DNA from: Chondrus crispus | Taxonomy: Eukaryota > Rhodophyta > Florideophyceae > Gigartinales > Gigartinaceae | Assembly (NCBI RefSeq): GCF_000350225.1 | Contig: NW_005179078.1 | Span: 119,689-183,688 of the forward strand | DNA length: 64,000 bases | Direction: 5' to 3' | In this document: in pieces, positions 62,207 through 64,000 of the stretch | Layout: every line of letters begins with the position of its first letter | Numbering within the stretch: position 1 is the stretch's first letter | Translations under genes and position numbers: made by a program | Notes under the pieces: generated by a model | Seen by the model: the letters and a program-made list of their open reading frames with translations, nothing else | Told to the model about the DNA's origin: nothing | Databases searched by the model: none

Positions 62207-62476
62207 TCACTTGCTCCCGATACTGTGCTCCGCATCTGAATTAGCTCTTTCTAAGTTCTCATGCCCACCAGGCCGGTCAAGAAATTCTCGTAGCCCGGTC
62301 GTATACCCCCAGTCGACTAGTTGACTTGTGACGACCCTCCATACCTGTAGCTGTTCTGGAGGCACATGTCGCTTGATACTAGATTCGATCCTGCTCGATA
62401 AGTCCAATGCTGAACGCCTCTTAATCGCGCTCGGGCTTGTGTCGCCTTTGACCCAGAGTAGCTCCTCGACTAACAA
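62207..62476 (-). CDS. Overlapping downstream ORF, copy B
   Basis: The same 89-codon frame as at 7995-8264, overlapping the end of the 474-aa ORF. No recognised domain. Confidence 0.35.
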   Translation of the reverse strand: MLVEELLWVKGDTSPSAIKRRSALDLSSRIESSIKRHVPPEQLQVWRVVTSQLVDWGYTTGLREFLDRPGGHENLERANSDAEHSIGSK

Positions 62477-63845
62477 CTTCAGTTAGCAATAACCCGGTAC
62501 TCTCGTGCCAGTCAGTGTGGTATCTTAGCCCTGATAACCGTGACACTTGGTTAACTACCAGACCCTCGCTGTCAGGGAAGATGATAGCATCTTTACAGAA
62601 CAACATACCCATAGATTCCACGAAGTCCGCATCCGTGTTGATATCCATAGTATATGCCCCCCTGGCAGTTGCCGTCAACGCGCAAGAGTCCTGAGGGCTT
62701 AGTATCCTACCTATGTCTGCAAAATAGGTGGCCCACTTTAGGAACGCAACCCTCTGCGCTGCTGGGACATGTTCGCTAATCCCGCCCACTGGCCTCCTGG
62801 ATCTCACGGCGTCCCGCACTGACTCTCCAGAGCCAAACAAGTGATTATAAATCACATAAAAGGCGGAACCTGCCGCGAAAGCAGTGACTAACACCTCCAC
62901 ATCATCCTTGGGAGTGCCGATCTCCCCCGTAAAGTAGTAGGTGATAGCCGACAATGCGAGAACAACTGTTAAGATATTTCCGAAGAATGCCCTGCGCGAA
63001 AATACGTGCGTTCGTCCTTCGATATCCATGAACGTTTGACGATTAGCCTTACGCTTCATGTCCGTGTCCTGCCACATCTTCTCCATCCTCTTCGTGGTGC
63101 AGTAGCATGCTTTACAGGCAGATCCCGTCGGCCTGACCACCGTTCCGCAAGGTAAGTAATTTAAGACGAACTGTCTGTCATAGATATCCACTTCCCCGCT
63201 GTGGTATTCTCTGGAAATAGCTGCTACGTGCCTCGAATGACGAATGACCAGTTTGAAGATCGGCTCTCTGTCCGAGGATGGCAGGTCATTAAGCTCGAGC
63301 GCTAGTCTGTAGGCTCTGTCTGGGAAATCACTCCCCAACTGATCACTCCTCACATACTCAACCAAGCCCTTCCTGTCCACGTCACAGAACTTGACAGGAA
63401 CGACATGCCAGCCTGATTCCGCTACGGCTTGGCCACTTGCTGTCGCATTAATAATGGCCTGCACGTACTTCCTAGGCTGCTGCATGAATTGTGCGGTATG
63501 GATGCCTTCACTCAAGTTGTAAGCCAACCTTCCCGACACGGCCGCCAGAAGTGACGAGGCCAGATACCTGTCAGTAATTTCCTGTTCGTTCTCATATGTG
63601 CGGAAACATTTATCCGAATCAGATACTCGAATGATGCAGCTTAACCCGTCATCTGCATAAACCGTTCCGTCACTTTTGCCATCTCCTTCTCGACGGATGT
63701 GCACTATCCGCTTCCAATTCTCTCTATTCCCCTGAGATCCCTTGACCCAACCCGATTCTCGGACTAGCGAGTGCCCTTTGTCGAAATCCTGAAGGTCGAC
63801 GTCGGCCTTGCCGGCCAGTCCTGTTACCCAATCCGTGGTTGTCAT
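62421..63845 (-). CDS. Unknown 474-aa protein with two membrane segments (copy B)
   Basis: Encodes the same protein as 8209-9633. The nucleotide changes noticed are silent (for example position 63234, and 63413-63415 near the word GCCTGATTCC). The upstream LTR-like junction AATCCGGATTGTCGT is also kept at 63858-63872. Confidence 0.6.
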   Translation of the reverse strand: MTTTDWVTGLAGKADVDLQDFDKGHSLVRESGWVKGSQGNRENWKRIVHIRREGDGKSDGTVYADDGLSCIIRVSDSDKCFRTYENEQEITDRYLASSLLAAVSGRLAYNLSEGIHTAQFMQQPRKYVQAIINATASGQAVAESGWHVVPVKFCDVDRKGLVEYVRSDQLGSDFPDRAYRLALELNDLPSSDREPIFKLVIRHSRHVAAISREYHSGEVDIYDRQFVLNYLPCGTVVRPTGSACKACYCTTKRMEKMWQDTDMKRKANRQTFMDIEGRTHVFSRRAFFGNILTVVLALSAITYYFTGEIGTPKDDVEVLVTAFAAGSAFYVIYNHLFGSGESVRDAVRSRRPVGGISEHVPAAQRVAFLKWATYFADIGRILSPQDSCALTATARGAYTMDINTDADFVESMGMLFCKDAIIFPDSEGLVVNQVSRLSGLRYHTDWHESTGLLLTEVVSRGATLGQRRHKPERD

Positions 63846-64000
63846 GATCGCGCCTTAATCCGGATTGTCGTGCAACGTCCCTCTGACGCGCGAATAGCTT
63901 GCTCCCTCTTGAACAATCAGGAGGGGGTGCGGAGCGGGCTATGTCAATGGGACGTGAAAGTCTCTACGCTCACAGTGCGAAGAAAAGGAAAAACTTCACT

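Larger units (their letters stand above)
61287..64000. repeat. Segmental duplication, copy B, with empty copia-1 site
   Basis: 61287-61317 matches bases 1-31, and 61313-64000 matches 7101-9788. It shows the single GTTTC target (61313-61317) with no insertion. It runs off the window at 64000. Confidence 0.95.

Overview
This is eukaryotic nuclear DNA made almost entirely of transposable elements nested inside one another. No bacterial, organellar or RNA-gene signal was seen. Three host-derived traces are recognisable: a decayed PRP38 splicing-factor gene, an ARP10-like actin-related gene with a GT-AG intron (carried inside a DNA transposon), and a histone H3 tail (carried inside a retrotransposon). 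Mixed copia, gypsy and TNP2/CACTA content with compact host remnants would suit a repeat-rich red macroalga such as Chondrus. That is an inference from style, not a proven identification.

Layout. (1) 32-7100: copia-1, a nearly intact minus-strand Ty1/copia element with near-identical LTRs and target duplication GTTTC. It carries an extra gene on the opposite strand. (2) 7101-9788: copy A of a segmental duplication, repeated as copy B at 61313-64000. It holds an unknown 474-aa membrane-protein ORF. Copy B keeps the empty site into which copia-1 inserted in copy A. (3) 9789-12007: intergenic DNA with two perfect palindromes and the PRP38 remnant. (4) 12008-40672: gypsy-1, a minus-strand Ty3/gypsy element with target duplication AGGAG. 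It is split by a 21.9-kb CACTA transposon (15944-37869, duplication CG). The CACTA transposase gene is itself split by copia-2 (25870-30549, duplication TTGGC) and by gypsy-2 (32460-35823, duplication ATGT). (5) 40678-40800: 123 bp of host DNA. (6) 40801-60559: copia-3, minus strand, duplication CTTGG, split by gypsy-3 (42560-55284, duplication ATCTT). (7) 60565-61286: host DNA, then duplication copy B.

The main discovery candidate is a gene family carried as cargo by LTR retrotransposons. Copia-1 and gypsy-1 belong to different superfamilies, yet both carry, between pol and the 3' LTR and on the antisense strand, related genes encoding a papain-like Cys-His-Asp protein with the same 13-residue His-to-Asp spacing. 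In gypsy-1 this protein begins with a histone H3 tail (20 of 27 positions identical to H3). Gypsy-3 carries two further antisense ORFs in the same location. The copies range from apparently intact (copia-1) to clearly decayed (gypsy-1).

Most other coding regions are recognisable but broken by single in-frame stops or frameshifts. The nested order gives relative ages: gypsy-1, then CACTA, then copia-2 and gypsy-2; and copia-3, then gypsy-3. Reported LTR identities were counted by eye.
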